A stretch of DNA of 64,000 nucleotides from Ferrimonas sp. YFM. GTDB taxonomy: Bacteria > Pseudomonadota > Gammaproteobacteria > Enterobacterales > Shewanellaceae. How positions within the stretch are numbered: position 1 is the stretch's first letter; each line of letters begins with the position of its first letter. Shown piece by piece: positions 1-8,197 of the stretch. The notes beneath the pieces were generated by a model. The model was given only the letters and a program-made list of their open reading frames with translations. It did not search any database and was not told the DNA's origin. The position numbers were made by a program, and so were the translations under genes. Where the stretch lies: the NCBI RefSeq assembly GCF_030296015.1, contig NZ_AP027368.1, forward strand, positions 2,418,001 to 2,482,000, given 5' to 3'.

Positions 1-208
1 CCACTTCCGCTACCCAGGTGTCCGCACCGGCAGCCAGCCCCGTCAGTACCCACAGAGGGGACACCTCGTCTAGTTGCTCCAGCCAATAGCTGAGCGCTGC
101 CCGGATATGCACCTTGGTTTCCTGTTCGCGTTCTGGAGCGAGATCTCGGTGTCCAGACACACCAATAATGAAGGGGAGCGAAGAGAGGTGGGGATCAGCG
201 GGTATCAA
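1..208 (-). CDS. SLOG-like Rossmann protein, N-terminal part (runs off left edge)
   Basis: Only the first 69 codons are inside the window. A TTG start at 208 is chosen because GGAG lies 8 bases upstream and the frame stays open to base 1. The residues include IIGVSGHRDLAPE followed about 40 residues later by LTGLAAGADTWVAE. This spacing (a G-x-S/T-G-H-R-x-L strand-loop, then a glycine-rich LxGLAxGAD loop) is the look of the SLOG/LOG-DprA Rossmann superfamily, whose members bind nucleotides or nucleotide-derived ligands and often sit in defence or signalling genes. The rest of the protein is not visible, so neither a partner domain (TIR, caspase, nuclease) nor a function can be named. The gene diverges from the diguanylate cyclase at 472. 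Confidence 0.6.
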   Translation of the reverse strand, partial: MIPADPHLSSLPFIIGVSGHRDLAPEREQETKVHIRAALSYWLEQLDEVSPLWVLTGLAAGADTWVAEV

Positions 209-281
209 GAGTCGTCTCCGGTGCCGAGGGCACCCTGATTGGAATTTTTCTAATGTGCTTCATAAAAGCACATACAAACAA

Positions 282-295
282 CTGATTCAAATCAA
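282..295. promoter_or_regulatory. FNR/EtrA-like box
   Basis: The 14 bases CTGATTCAAATCAA match the FNR/EtrA consensus TTGAT-N4-ATCAA at all but the first position. The box sits in the divergent region between the SLOG-like gene (start 208) and the diguanylate cyclase (start 472). Its centre is nearer the former. A second inverted repeat, ATGTGCTT/AAGCACAT, lies just upstream at 253-273. The match is by eye and chance hits occur in AT-rich DNA. Confidence 0.35.
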
Positions 296-471
296 TTTAT
301 TTTAAAGAGCATGACAAAGGCCCAACTTTTCGAATTATGGTCGGACCAGCGGTGAAGAAAGCGGCAGAGATGGTCGCAGCTGGCTGCCTAACGCCAGCAT
401 TGTATTTGTTGAGAAATTGTAAGAGCATATCCGGGTACCCTCGGGAAAGAGCGGTAAAATCAGGAGTTAAG

Positions 472-1479
472 ATGGATCTGGCTCATACGCAAACACTGCG
501 ATTACGAGTCTTTCAGGGACTTTGCCTGGCACTGGCGCTGGCAACCTTCGGCGTTGCCCTGGCCAACCTGTTTATCAGTGCCAACTACATGCTCGCCGGC
601 CTGGAGCTGGTGTTTTCCGCAGGCTCGCTGGCCCTGTTTCAGTACAGCCGTACCCACCAAGATATTGGGCTGTGGCGCTTTGCCTATGTAAATGCCGCCG
701 TCTCTTTGGCGGTGATCGCCGTGTTCGCCAAGCCGGTCTCCGAAGCGATCTTCGCCTGGTTCCTGTTTTTCCCCCTGGTGCACTATGTGATTCTCGGCAG
801 ACACCAAGGGGCGATTGCCACCGGGCTGACCCTGGCGGCGGCAGTTGTCACCCTGATACTTCACCCCATCAACACCCTGCCCCTCTCCCTGCTGCTGATC
901 AACCTGGTGCTGGCCTATCTGTGCATCTGGGTGCTCGCCCACGTCTATGAAGCCAACCGCGAAAAAAGCGCACAACTGCTGTCGGATATGGCGCTGCACG
1001 ACGCCCTGACCGGCTGCTACAACCGCCACGCCTTAAGCCAATCCTACCGAGAGTATAGGGGCGCACTGGAAGGCTCTGGAGAGCCCTTTGCCCTGCTGGT
1101 GGCCGACCTTGACCACTTCAAACAGATCAACGATCGCTTCGGCCACGACACCGGCGATGAGATGCTGCGCCAAAGTGGCGCCCTGATGCGACGGGTATTC
1201 TCCGACAACGGCGAGGTGTTTCGCATCGGCGGTGAGGAGTTCTGCATCCTGCTTACCTGCAACACCGAAGAGCAGGCGTTGAATCAGGCCGAACGTTTGA
1301 GGCAGGGCTTTGACCACCATGCCTTTGTTCATCAGGGCCGGGTCATTAGCCTGTCGGTCAGCATTGGTGTTGCCCTGGTGACCCAGGCCGATGATCTGCA
1401 GCAGCTGCTGAACCGGGCGGATAAACACCTGTATCAGGCCAAGAACCTCGGCCGAAATCGAGTCATGCTGGCCAGCTGA
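472..1479 (+). CDS. Membrane-anchored diguanylate cyclase (GGDEF)
   Basis: Predicted to make cyclic di-GMP from two GTP at the inner membrane. The 335-residue product has about six hydrophobic segments in residues 15-160, a short linker, and a C-terminal GGDEF domain. The signature is GGEEF near residue 253, an active form; metal-binding DLDHFKQIND precedes it. No RxxD inhibitory site is evident in the usual place before the signature, so product feedback may be absent. An upstream in-frame start at 337 exists, but ATG 472 is preferred because AGGAG precedes it and the membrane region begins soon after. No known sensory domain is recognised; the membrane part resembles the MASE-like modules of stand-alone cyclases. 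It is transcribed in the same direction as the next gene, 68 bases away. Confidence 0.85.
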   Translation: MDLAHTQTLRLRVFQGLCLALALATFGVALANLFISANYMLAGLELVFSAGSLALFQYSRTHQDIGLWRFAYVNAAVSLAVIAVFAKPVSEAIFAWFLFFPLVHYVILGRHQGAIATGLTLAAAVVTLILHPINTLPLSLLLINLVLAYLCIWVLAHVYEANREKSAQLLSDMALHDALTGCYNRHALSQSYREYRGALEGSGEPFALLVADLDHFKQINDRFGHDTGDEMLRQSGALMRRVFSDNGEVFRIGGEEFCILLTCNTEEQALNQAERLRQGFDHHAFVHQGRVISLSVSIGVALVTQADDLQQLLNRADKHLYQAKNLGRNRVMLAS

Positions 1480-1547
1480 TCCCTTGCCAATCCCCCAATA
1501 CTGTCCTAGTTCTCTAAGGGTTCACCCTGCATCAAGGAGAGCCGTGG

Positions 1548-3080
1548 ATGACCAAGCCCATCGTTGCCGACATCAAACCGAAAAAAGTCAGCCTGGAGAA
1601 GGGAAAAGAGTACTACTACTGCGCCTGTGGCCGCTCAAACAACCAGCCATTTTGCGATGGCTCCCACCGCGGCACCGGCCTGACCCCCATCCCCTTCACC
1701 GCCGAGCTGGATCAGGACGCCTTCCTGTGCCAGTGCAAACAGTCGGGCAACAAACCCTTCTGCGACGGCAGCCACGCCAAACTCGATGCCACCAAGGTCG
1801 GCCGTCCCCTCCATCTGAACCAGCCGCAAGGTCCCGAAGCCAAGGCAACACCGGAAGAACCTCATGTAGAGGCGATCCATAAGCTCGCCAGAGAAGGCCT
1901 CTCCGGCAGCCACGGCGAGATGGTGGCCATGGGCGTACCCCGAACCCAATTGCCCCAGTGGGATGACCTGCAGATCCTCACCGCTCAGTTGGCCAAACGT
2001 CCCCTGGGCGAAGAGGCCCGAATCACCACAGAAACCATTATTGGGCCCAGGGCAGAAAAACCCTTGCAACTGGCGATTCCGCTGCTGGTCAGCGACATGA
2101 GCTTCGGCTCCCTGTCTCAGGAAGCCAAAGTGGCCCTGGCCAAGGGTGCGGAACTGGTGGGCACCGCCATCTGTTCCGGTGAGGGGGGGATGCTGCCAGA
2201 AGAGCAAGCGGCCAACAGCCGTTACCTCTATGAGATGGCCTCGGCCCAGTTTGGCTACACCGAAGAGAAGGTGAAGCTGGCCCAGGCATTTCACTTCAAA
2301 GGCGGTCAGGCCGCCAAAACCGGCATAGGCGGACACCTGCCGGCGGTGAAGGTCACCGACAAGATTGCCCAGGTACGGGGACTGAACCCAGGCCAGGATG
2401 CCATCTCCCCGGCCAGCTTCGAGAACCTTCACTCCGCCAGTCAGTTTGCTGACTTTGCCGAGCGCATTCGCAACATCACCGGCGGCATTCCCGTGGGGTT
2501 CAAGCTCTCCGCCAACCACATTGAGGCAGACATTGAGTTTGCCCTGGCCGCCGGCGCCGATTACGTGATTCTCGATGGTCGAGGCGGCGGTACCGGTGCC
2601 GCTCCTGCCCTGTTCCGTGACCATATCTCGGTGCCTACCCTGGCCGCCCTGCCCCGGGCCAGGCGCTATCTGGACCAGTGTGGCGCCAGTGACGTATCGC
2701 TGATTATCACTGGGGGACTGCGCACCGCACCGGACTTCATCAAGGCATTGGCCTTGGGAGCCGACGCAGTCGCCCTGGCCAACTCTGCCATACAGGCAGT
2801 GGGATGCATCGGCGCCCGCATGTGCAACACCAACCTCTGCCCAGCTGGCATTGCCACCCAGGATCCCAAACTGCGGGAACGTCTGGATGTAGACGACGGC
2901 GCCCAGCGCTTGGCCAGGTTCCTGACCGCCTCCACACAACTGATGCAGATGATGGCGCGGGCCTGCGGCCACCACAGCCTGGCGGAGTTTGAACCGGGCG
3001 ACCTGTGCAGTTGGAAAAAGGAGATTGCCGAGCTCACCGGCGTGCGATACGCCGGCATTGGCGCCAGTCGAAAGAACTGA
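1548..3080 (+). CDS. CDGSH iron-sulfur / glutamate synthase-type FMN fusion protein
   Basis: A 510-residue fusion. Residues 20-85 carry two CDGSH-type [2Fe-2S] modules: each shows C-x-C, then PFCDGSH (FCDGSHRGTG and FCDGSHAKLD). The rest is the FMN-binding barrel of the glutamate synthase central domain, with conserved stretches such as ISPASFENLHS, DYVILDGRGGGTGAAP and a late CNTNLCPAGIATQDP that in GltB relatives contributes to the cofactor region. It lacks the glutaminase and other GltB domains, so it is unlikely to be a complete glutamate synthase. It probably is a redox flavoenzyme with an attached electron-transfer unit; the substrate is unknown. The start is fixed by AAGGAG 8 bases before ATG 1548. 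A strong terminator follows immediately. Confidence 0.8.
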   Translation: MTKPIVADIKPKKVSLEKGKEYYYCACGRSNNQPFCDGSHRGTGLTPIPFTAELDQDAFLCQCKQSGNKPFCDGSHAKLDATKVGRPLHLNQPQGPEAKATPEEPHVEAIHKLAREGLSGSHGEMVAMGVPRTQLPQWDDLQILTAQLAKRPLGEEARITTETIIGPRAEKPLQLAIPLLVSDMSFGSLSQEAKVALAKGAELVGTAICSGEGGMLPEEQAANSRYLYEMASAQFGYTEEKVKLAQAFHFKGGQAAKTGIGGHLPAVKVTDKIAQVRGLNPGQDAISPASFENLHSASQFADFAERIRNITGGIPVGFKLSANHIEADIEFALAAGADYVILDGRGGGTGAAPALFRDHISVPTLAALPRARRYLDQCGASDVSLIITGGLRTAPDFIKALALGADAVALANSAIQAVGCIGARMCNTNLCPAGIATQDPKLRERLDVDDGAQRLARFLTASTQLMQMMARACGHHSLAEFEPGDLCSWKKEIAELTGVRYAGIGASRKN

Positions 3081-3091
3081 GTCACACTCAT

Positions 3092-3123
3092 AAAAAAAGC
3101 GCCAACAATGTTGGCGCTTTTTT
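3092..3123 (+). terminator. Rho-independent terminator
   Basis: GCGCCAAC and GTTGGCGC flank a loop, with an A-tract before and a T-tract after, 12 bases past the stop of the CDGSH fusion gene. The IS3 element begins 9 bases beyond it. Confidence 0.85.
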
Positions 3124-3172
3124 ACGTCCCTCTGTCCCGTCCTGAAATAGGTTTACACATTGGAGACCTATT

Positions 3173-3571
3173 ATGGGCAAGCCAACAATAGCAAGGCGTA
3201 AGCGCACTCAACGTGATTACCCGCTGTCCTTTAAACTGTCCGTAGTCGAGCAGGTAGAAAAAGGGGAAATGACATACATCCAGGCACAAAAGCGCTACGG
3301 TATACAAGGAACGACCACCGTGCTCGTCTGGCTGAGAAAGCACGGCCAAAAGGACTGGTCACATACAAGGATGCCTGCCATGCCCGTTGCCAAGGAAACC
3401 CCTGCCCAAACCATCAAACGCCTGGAAAGAGAGCTTGAGGATGAGCGTCTGAGAACGCTGTATCTCAACATGATGGTCGATGACATTGATGCCCACTACG
3501 GCACTCAGCTGCGAAAAAAGCTTTTAGCCGAGTGGCCAGAACACTTCAAGCCAAGCAAAAAGCCGCGCTGA
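3173..3571 (+). CDS. IS3-family OrfA (helix-turn-helix transposase subunit)
   Basis: A 132-residue protein with a basic N-terminal helix-turn-helix (around YIQAQKRYGIQGTTTVLVWLRKHG) that binds the element's ends, then a leucine-rich coiled region for OrfA/OrfAB assembly. GGAG lies 8 bases before ATG 3173. The last 15 codons overlap orfB. At 3514-3520 the frame contains A_AAA_AAG, a classic slippery heptamer. Nested stems follow: 3527-3533 pairs with 3598-3604, and 3544-3550 pairs with 3586-3592. Most ribosomes would make OrfA and a minority slip by -1 to make the OrfAB transposase. Confidence 0.92.
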   Translation: MGKPTIARRKRTQRDYPLSFKLSVVEQVEKGEMTYIQAQKRYGIQGTTTVLVWLRKHGQKDWSHTRMPAMPVAKETPAQTIKRLERELEDERLRTLYLNMMVDDIDAHYGTQLRKKLLAEWPEHFKPSKKPR

Positions 3572-4386
3572 GCCGGTTGTGTCGACTTGAAGGGGTAACT
3601 CGGCAAGCACTCTACCAGCGAGAGAAGCGCTACAAGACCAAGCAGCAGCGACTGAAGCCTCTGCTGCCCATGGTGATGGAGCTCAGGCGCTACATGCCCC
3701 GCCTGGGCACCAGAAAGCTCTACTTCCTGCTCAAACCCAAGTTGAAAGAAAGCGGCATCAAGCTTGGCCGTGATGGCTTGTTCCACTATCTGCGTCATCA
3801 TCAGTTGTTGGTGAAGCCCAAACGCAGCTACATCAAGACCACCTGGAGTAAACACTGGATGAAGAAGCATCCGAACCTGTTCTCCGACATGGTGGTAACC
3901 AGGCCAGAGCAGGCCTTCGTCAGTGACATCACCTACGTCGAAAGCAGCGAAGGCATCCATTACCTGTCATTGGCTACCGATGCGAATTCCCGCAAGATAA
4001 TGGGCCATGAGCTCAGTCGAGAGATGAAAGCCTGCGATACAGTGAAAGCGCTGAAGCGAGCGGTGGGAAATCGAGTCACTCAGAAACCTCTGATTCACCA
4101 CTCGGACCGAGGCAGTCAGTACTGCTCGGCGATATACCAACAGGCGTTGGCCAAATCAAACATCACGCCATCGATGACCGATGGCTATGACTGCTACCAG
4201 AACGCACTGGCTGAGCGGGTCAACGGTATCTTAAAACAGGAGTTCCTGATTACTCGGTGCCAGACCTTCAATGAGCTTGAGAGAGTGATAGAGGAGTCCA
4301 TCTGGACCTACAATCATCGAAGGCCGCATCTGAGCCTTGGAATGAAAACACCGGAAGAGGTGCATAGAAAAGCCAGTTGTCACTGA
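3532..4386 (+). CDS. IS3-family OrfB (DDE transposase domain)
   Basis: A 284-residue reading frame, counted from GTG 3532, that is normally translated as the C-terminal part of an OrfAB fusion after a -1 slip at 3520; the frame is open from the slippery site onwards. It contains the rve integrase fold with the three acidic residues in FVSDITYVES, IHHSDRGSQYCS and NALAERVNGILKQEF, and the Y-H-R-P-H segment near the end that is typical of IS3. It cuts and joins the ends of the element. No frame damage or missing catalytic residue is visible. Confidence 0.92.
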   Translation: MARTLQAKQKAALSRLCRLEGVTRQALYQREKRYKTKQQRLKPLLPMVMELRRYMPRLGTRKLYFLLKPKLKESGIKLGRDGLFHYLRHHQLLVKPKRSYIKTTWSKHWMKKHPNLFSDMVVTRPEQAFVSDITYVESSEGIHYLSLATDANSRKIMGHELSREMKACDTVKALKRAVGNRVTQKPLIHHSDRGSQYCSAIYQQALAKSNITPSMTDGYDCYQNALAERVNGILKQEFLITRCQTFNELERVIEESIWTYNHRRPHLSLGMKTPEEVHRKASCH

Positions 4387-4501
4387 CAACTGGCTTAGTC
4401 AAAAACCGTCAACGTATTTTAGGACGGGTCACTCGGCAGTTTAGGCGTTTGACAGAGACTCAGTCAGAGCTAAAATAACCTTATACAACAGAATATTACG
4501 T

Positions 4502-4578
4502 CGGTGTGTGGCGCAGCCTGGTAGCGCACTTCCTTCGGGAGGAAGGGGTCGGAGGTTCGAATCCTCTCACACCGACCA
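4502..4578 (+). tRNA. proK: tRNA-Pro (CGG)
   Basis: A full cloverleaf of 77 bases with encoded CCA: acceptor CGGTGTG/CACACCG, D-arm GCGCAGCCTGGTAGCGC, anticodon loop TTCGGGA with CGG at 4536-4538, and TTCGAAT in the T loop. It closely resembles E. coli proK. The IS3 element ends 70 bases upstream and an AT-rich cassette follows directly, so the 3' end could have acted as an integration target. No second copy of the 3' end was found downstream in this window. Confidence 0.97.
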
Positions 4579-4599
4579 TTTTACAAGCTGACTTGTTCA

Positions 4600-5277
4600 T
4601 TAAGGCTCTTCATCATTCAATGCTCGAATAATTAAACTTCCAAGCTGTCGAGTGTTATACCTATTTCCATTACTATTTAACGTCGAAATAGAAAGAGTGT
4701 TTGCAATCTTACGCAGATATGGTTTACATGGTGAAACGTTTTTTCCCCTGTAAGCTACTTCAATCGATCCATTTTCAAGTTCAGAAACATGGTATCCGTT
4801 CCATCTTACTTCTTTCACTTTAGGGATTTGTCTTACAGATTTTCTTGGCTTTATTAATTTACTAATTGAGATTCTGCCGCTTCCCTCATCATTTGCACAA
4901 CGCATTAATTCCCTAGCTTTGTCAACGCTACCATCGAACAATGTTTCAATCTGCATTTCCTCAAGATTAATACGTAAAATTATAATTCTATCGACCCGGT
5001 CCAATGTACTTACGTTGAAGGATATGTGACCATTTCTACTCTGTCTACCAGTAGTCTTTACCGACACGCGCTCACCCTCGCCACTAACTACATCATAACC
5101 AGACTGATTCACTTCTGTAGCCATCTGCCCATTAGTGATCAGTGCTGTGTACAATTCTCCTATCCGCCCAGTTAGGTGCCGAAGTTCTGTAATAGGCACT
5201 CCCCAGTTCAATTCTCGCTCCAACCATGTCATTGACTCACCAAGTGATTGAACTATCTGAATCTGTGTAAGTGCCAT
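4600..5277 (-). CDS. Putative PD-(D/E)XK nuclease-like protein
   Basis: A 225-residue protein with no firm family name. Near residue 38 it has [10 protein letters not shown], then at 57-80 [19 protein letters not shown]. The order E - GYDV - (about 8) - VSVK fits the acidic-D-x(n)-hydrophobic-K core of PD-(D/E)XK nucleases and related restriction-endonuclease-like folds. The C-terminal 45 residues ([14 protein letters not shown], then [10 protein letters not shown]) look like a small helical, possibly DNA-binding unit. AAGGAAG lies 6 bases before the ATG. It follows the HNH gene on the same strand with a 44-base gap, so the two are probably co-transcribed. Codon use is AT-richer than in the flanks, which suggests transfer. 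A restriction or defence role is inference. Confidence 0.55.
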   Translation of the reverse strand: MALTQIQIVQSLGESMTWLERELNWGVPITELRHLTGRIGELYTALITNGQMATEVNQSGYDVVSGEGERVSVKTTGRQSRNGHISFNVSTLDRVDRIIILRINLEEMQIETLFDGSVDKARELMRCANDEGSGRISISKLIKPRKSVRQIPKVKEVRWNGYHVSELENGSIEVAYRGKNVSPCKPYLRKIANTLSISTLNSNGNRYNTRQLGSLIIRALNDEEP

Positions 5278-5321
5278 CGTTCTTCCTTATGTGAAATTGA
5301 CAAGACCAACAATTACGAAGA

Positions 5322-5894
5322 TCACAACTTTCTAAATGCAGTAGCTATTTTCATGCTAATTTTAGCTGCTAGTTTCTGAGACTCTTTCATTTGATTCTCG
5401 ATTTGTCGACAGTTATCCCAATGCTTAGTCCAGACTTCAACACCTACAATTGATTCAAAATCTAACTTTGTAGGTGTTTTCCAGCTTTCGTATCTCTTCA
5501 AAGCTAACACTCTTTTTCTTATATCAATAACCTTTCTGCTTTTGGGAGATAAAGGAGCATCACTGAATATCCATTCATCCCATCTTTTGTTTCCTTTTGA
5601 TTGGTTACACTTACCGCAAGATGGCACTAGGTTATGTATTTCAGATATGTAACCTGTTGGCTTTTTATTAATTACCAAAGGTCGTAAGTGATCCCATTCT
5701 GTGTAGCTTTCTCCGCAGTATGAGCAACAAATAGACTTATCACTCATCCCCAATATAGCTAACGCCTCTATGATTTCACTTTCAGATGGCTTTATTGTTG
5801 GAATTATACCATTAACAAATGAGTTTGTTATACTGGAAGTTCGCCCGGTGATGCTAACAGCATTCGGCATCTTGAATAATTTCTTGTAAGACAT
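5322..5894 (-). CDS. HNH endonuclease
   Basis: A 190-residue protein with a central zinc-type HNH motif: CSYCGES followed by WDHLRPL, then HNLVPSCGKCNQSKGN and a W-x-E-W. The two CxxC pairs should bind structural zinc, and the DH / N / (S)KGN residues form the beta-beta-alpha metal nuclease centre. The N-terminal 60 and C-terminal 70 residues are unassigned. Such small HNH proteins act in restriction systems, phage packaging and homing. The start is secure (AGGAGGGGGA before ATG 5894). It lies upstream of the putative PD-(D/E)XK gene and downstream of a small orphan, all on the minus strand in the AT-rich block beside tRNA-Pro. Confidence 0.85.
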   Translation of the reverse strand: MSYKKLFKMPNAVSITGRTSSITNSFVNGIIPTIKPSESEIIEALAILGMSDKSICCSYCGESYTEWDHLRPLVINKKPTGYISEIHNLVPSCGKCNQSKGNKRWDEWIFSDAPLSPKSRKVIDIRKRVLALKRYESWKTPTKLDFESIVGVEVWTKHWDNCRQIENQMKESQKLAAKISMKIATAFRKL

Positions 5895-6007
5895 TCCCCC
5901 TCCTAATCTAGTTTTTCAATAGATAATCTATAGACTAGTTAATTACGAGCCATCTCCAATCGACCCTCAACATCAAATATAATCCCTCCTCTATGTTTCT
6001 AAGGGCT

Positions 6008-6313
6008 CTAATTCAACCTATCCAGCTCTGATTCAATACTACTTATTAATATGTCTGTTATTTCCGCATCAGATTTTCCGTCTATTTTCACTTCAATACT
6101 AGTTACCATTCCATCTACTTTCTTTAAGTCTTCAACTTGAAACTTAGGGCAGCACGAGACTATAGAGGATCTTTCACCCGCCTTATAACCTAAAGGTTCA
6201 GCGTAAATTTTTAATACACCCTCAAGTAAAGTAGCACGAACCGACTCCTTTTTATTCGCTCTGCACAATGCAACATAGTCTTCAATTGTCTTTTTAGTTT
6301 CCTGTAATTGCAT
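6008..6313 (-). CDS. Small orphan protein of the AT-rich cassette
   Basis: A 101-residue acidic protein of unknown family. ATG 6313 is chosen because AAGGA lies 6 bases upstream; a TTG six codons earlier is also in frame. The sequence begins with a helical stretch (LQETKKTIEDYVAL), has a cysteine pair in SIVSCCPKFQ, and ends in a beta-rich then helical tail (VTSIEVKIDGK, IESELDRLN). No motif identifies a function. It is the promoter-proximal gene of the minus-strand cassette, about 113 bases ahead of the HNH gene. A perfect 12-bp palindrome lies 30 bases upstream, so it could be a regulator or antitoxin-like partner, but that is speculation. Confidence 0.5.
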   Translation of the reverse strand: MQLQETKKTIEDYVALCRANKKESVRATLLEGVLKIYAEPLGYKAGERSSIVSCCPKFQVEDLKKVDGMVTSIEVKIDGKSDAEITDILISSIESELDRLN

Positions 6314-6342
6314 AATCCATCCTTGGTTCAATATGATTAAAT

Positions 6343-6354
6343 AGACTATAGTCT
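6343..6354. promoter_or_regulatory. Palindromic operator candidate
   Basis: AGACTATAGTCT is a perfect 12-bp palindrome located 30-41 bases upstream of the 101-residue gene's ATG, in the position of a promoter-overlapping operator. A related ATAGACT occurs near 5931-5937 upstream of the HNH gene start. No regulator is identified. Confidence 0.3.
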
Positions 6355-6538
6355 TATCTAATATAAATCACAGCCTAACATAAGCAATTATGCCACAACC
6401 TCCTTGCTACACGGCCTGATGCTGATTAAACAATTTAAGTTATTAAATCAATGGCTTAGTTTAGATATAAGATGCAACAACCGAAGATAAGATTAAAATA
6501 CCTAGACCCTAGACGCATTATCATAGTCACTTTTTCGA
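6355..6538. other. AT-rich intergenic tail of the tRNA-Pro cassette
   Basis: AT-rich sequence between the cassette promoter region and the stop codon of norR. No gene, tRNA fragment or clear terminator is visible. The switch back to GC-rich sequence at about 6540 marks the right border of the presumed insertion. Confidence 0.4.
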
Positions 6539-8077
6539 TTACTTCATTCCCAACCGTTTAGCCAGCCGATGCAAATTGCCAGTATCCAGTCCCAGGGTAC
6601 GGGCACAGGCCGCCCAATTGCCACCATTGGCGTCCAGTGCCTGACGGATCAACCCTTGCTGAAACTGCTCGGTGGCCCGGCGAAAGCCCAGGCCAATGTC
6701 GACATCTGAAGTAATGGTACCTAACAGAGGCTTGTCCATTGTCGTCACACTAGGTGCACGATCCAGGTGCCTGGCGTGGATCACCACATCCTCAGAGGAT
6801 GACTCGGCTCTGGCCAGCACCGTGGCCCGATGCAGACAGTGCTCCAGCTCCCGCACGTTACCCGGCCAGGAGGAGCCCATCAGAAGCTGGCGTGCCCCGT
6901 CATCCAGCCTGAGCGTTTTAAGACCCAGCTTGGTGCGCCAACGCTCCAAGAAGAAGCCAGCTAACAACAGCAGGTCATCACCACGCTGTTGCAGCGGCGG
7001 CACCTGCAATGGGAAGACGCTCAACCTGTGGTACAAGTCGGCGCGAAAACGCTTGTCCAACACCTCCTGGCGCAGATCCCGGTTGGTGGCGGCGATGATG
7101 CGTACGTCCACCTTGATGGGCTTATCACTGCCGACGCGCTGCAAATCGCCGTATTGCAGCACCCGCAGCAGCTTGGCCTGTAGGCCCAGCGACAACTCCC
7201 CGACTTCGTCCAGGAACAGGGTGCCACCATCCGCCAGCTCGAACTTACCCTGTCTGTTGCTGATGGCACCGGTGAAAGCGCCTTTTACATGGCCGAAGAG
7301 TTCACTCTCGGCCACTGACTCGGGCAATGCGGCACAGTTCAGGTAGATAAGGGGCTTCTCGGCGCGCAGGGACCCGGCATGAATCGCCTCAGCTACCAGC
7401 TCTTTACCTGTTCCGGTCTGGCCTAACACCAATGCCGTCAGATCCGTGTTGGCCACCACCTCTATCTCTCGCCTTAAGGCCTGCATCACCGGGGACTGAC
7501 CAATGATCTCCACAGGCTCGTCGCCCCGCCCTTCACTCCGTGCAGGTACAGCGCTGAGCTGGCCGCTGAGCTGTTCCAGCTCCTCCATCAGCAAGGCATT
7601 GTTGAGACTGGCCGCGGCCAATGCCGACACGGTACGCAGGTCGGCGTCACTGAACTGTTCAAACTGTTGAGGGTTGAAATCGTCAATGGTGAGCGCGCCG
7701 ATGAGGCGCTGATTGGCCACCAGGGGAAGCCCCACGCACGCATGCACTTTCAGTTCATCGTCATGGCTGGGGATCAGGCCATCGTAGGGGTCGGGCAGAT
7801 CGCTGTCGGCGGGAAAGCGCACCACATCCCCTGCCCTGGCGATCGCCTCCAGTCTGGGATGTTCAGCCACCTGAAAGCGGCGCCCCAGCACTTCGGTGGC
7901 CAATCCGTTGATTGCCAGCGGTGTGAACTGGTCGCCACGAAACACCAGCAATGCCGATGCATCACAGTCCAACAAGGTACGCACTGTAGTCAGCAAGCGA
8001 TCGAATCGATCCTGAGCCGATACGCCTGAGGTAAGGTCCAGCGCCAAGCTGGCAAAATCTTTTAACGCCAATCCCAT
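6539..8077 (-). CDS. norR: NO-responsive sigma-54 activator NorR
   Basis: A 512-residue activator of the flavorubredoxin genes. The N-terminal GAF domain (about 1-170) holds the ferrous iron that binds nitric oxide; it keeps [11 protein letters not shown], with the His and Cys used as iron ligands in E. coli NorR, and VVRFPADS. The AAA+ domain shows Walker A GQTGTGKE, the sigma-54 contact loop GAFTGA and Walker [10 protein letters not shown] Fis-type helix-turn-helix ends the protein ([20 protein letters not shown]). ATG 8077 is preferred over upstream ATG 8098 and TTG 8104: GGAG lies 6 bases before it, and the distance from the start to QDRF then equals that in E. coli. It is divergent from norV with three binding sites between. 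Confidence 0.95.
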   Translation of the reverse strand: MGLALKDFASLALDLTSGVSAQDRFDRLLTTVRTLLDCDASALLVFRGDQFTPLAINGLATEVLGRRFQVAEHPRLEAIARAGDVVRFPADSDLPDPYDGLIPSHDDELKVHACVGLPLVANQRLIGALTIDDFNPQQFEQFSDADLRTVSALAAASLNNALLMEELEQLSGQLSAVPARSEGRGDEPVEIIGQSPVMQALRREIEVVANTDLTALVLGQTGTGKELVAEAIHAGSLRAEKPLIYLNCAALPESVAESELFGHVKGAFTGAISNRQGKFELADGGTLFLDEVGELSLGLQAKLLRVLQYGDLQRVGSDKPIKVDVRIIAATNRDLRQEVLDKRFRADLYHRLSVFPLQVPPLQQRGDDLLLLAGFFLERWRTKLGLKTLRLDDGARQLLMGSSWPGNVRELEHCLHRATVLARAESSSEDVVIHARHLDRAPSVTTMDKPLLGTITSDVDIGLGFRRATEQFQQGLIRQALDANGGNWAACARTLGLDTGNLHRLAKRLGMK

Positions 8078-8099
8078 CGATTGCTCCAGGCACGCCATT

Positions 8100-8154
8100 G
8101 TCAAAAAGACATTGCAATGTCATGTTGACATTATAGTAGAAATGTCATTATGAC
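8100..8154. promoter_or_regulatory. Three NorR enhancer sites
   Basis: Three 11-mers fit GT-N7-AC, the NorR core: GTCAAAAAGAC at 8100-8110, GTCATGTTGAC at 8119-8129 and GTCATTATGAC at 8144-8154. The last two are near-perfect GTCAT/ATGAC-type palindromes. E. coli also has three sites upstream of norV, needed for hexamer assembly. The array lies upstream of the sigma-54 promoter and next to the norR start. Confidence 0.8.
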
Positions 8155-8197
8155 AACACCATTGTTAGCTGACTCAATAAATTCAATCACTTAAAAC

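Larger units (their letters stand above)
3133..4431 (+). mobile_element. Complete IS3-family insertion sequence (1299 bp)
   Basis: The left end reads TGTCCCGTCCTGAAATA and the inverted right end TGACCCGTCCTAAAATA, differing at two of 17 positions, and the element has TG...CA tips. The bases just outside are CTC on both sides (3130-3132 and 4432-4434), a 3-bp target duplication as expected for IS3. It contains two overlapping frames with a -1 frameshift signal between them. A perfect 12-bp inverted repeat (4371-4382/4384-4395) overlaps the transposase stop codon. All transposase catalytic residues are present, so the copy may be active. It sits in the short gap between a terminator and tRNA-Pro. 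Confidence 0.93.

Noticed and set aside
1635-2975. 446-codon minus-strand frame
   Set aside because: Antisense of the CDGSH/glutamate-synthase fusion gene, which has clear motifs.
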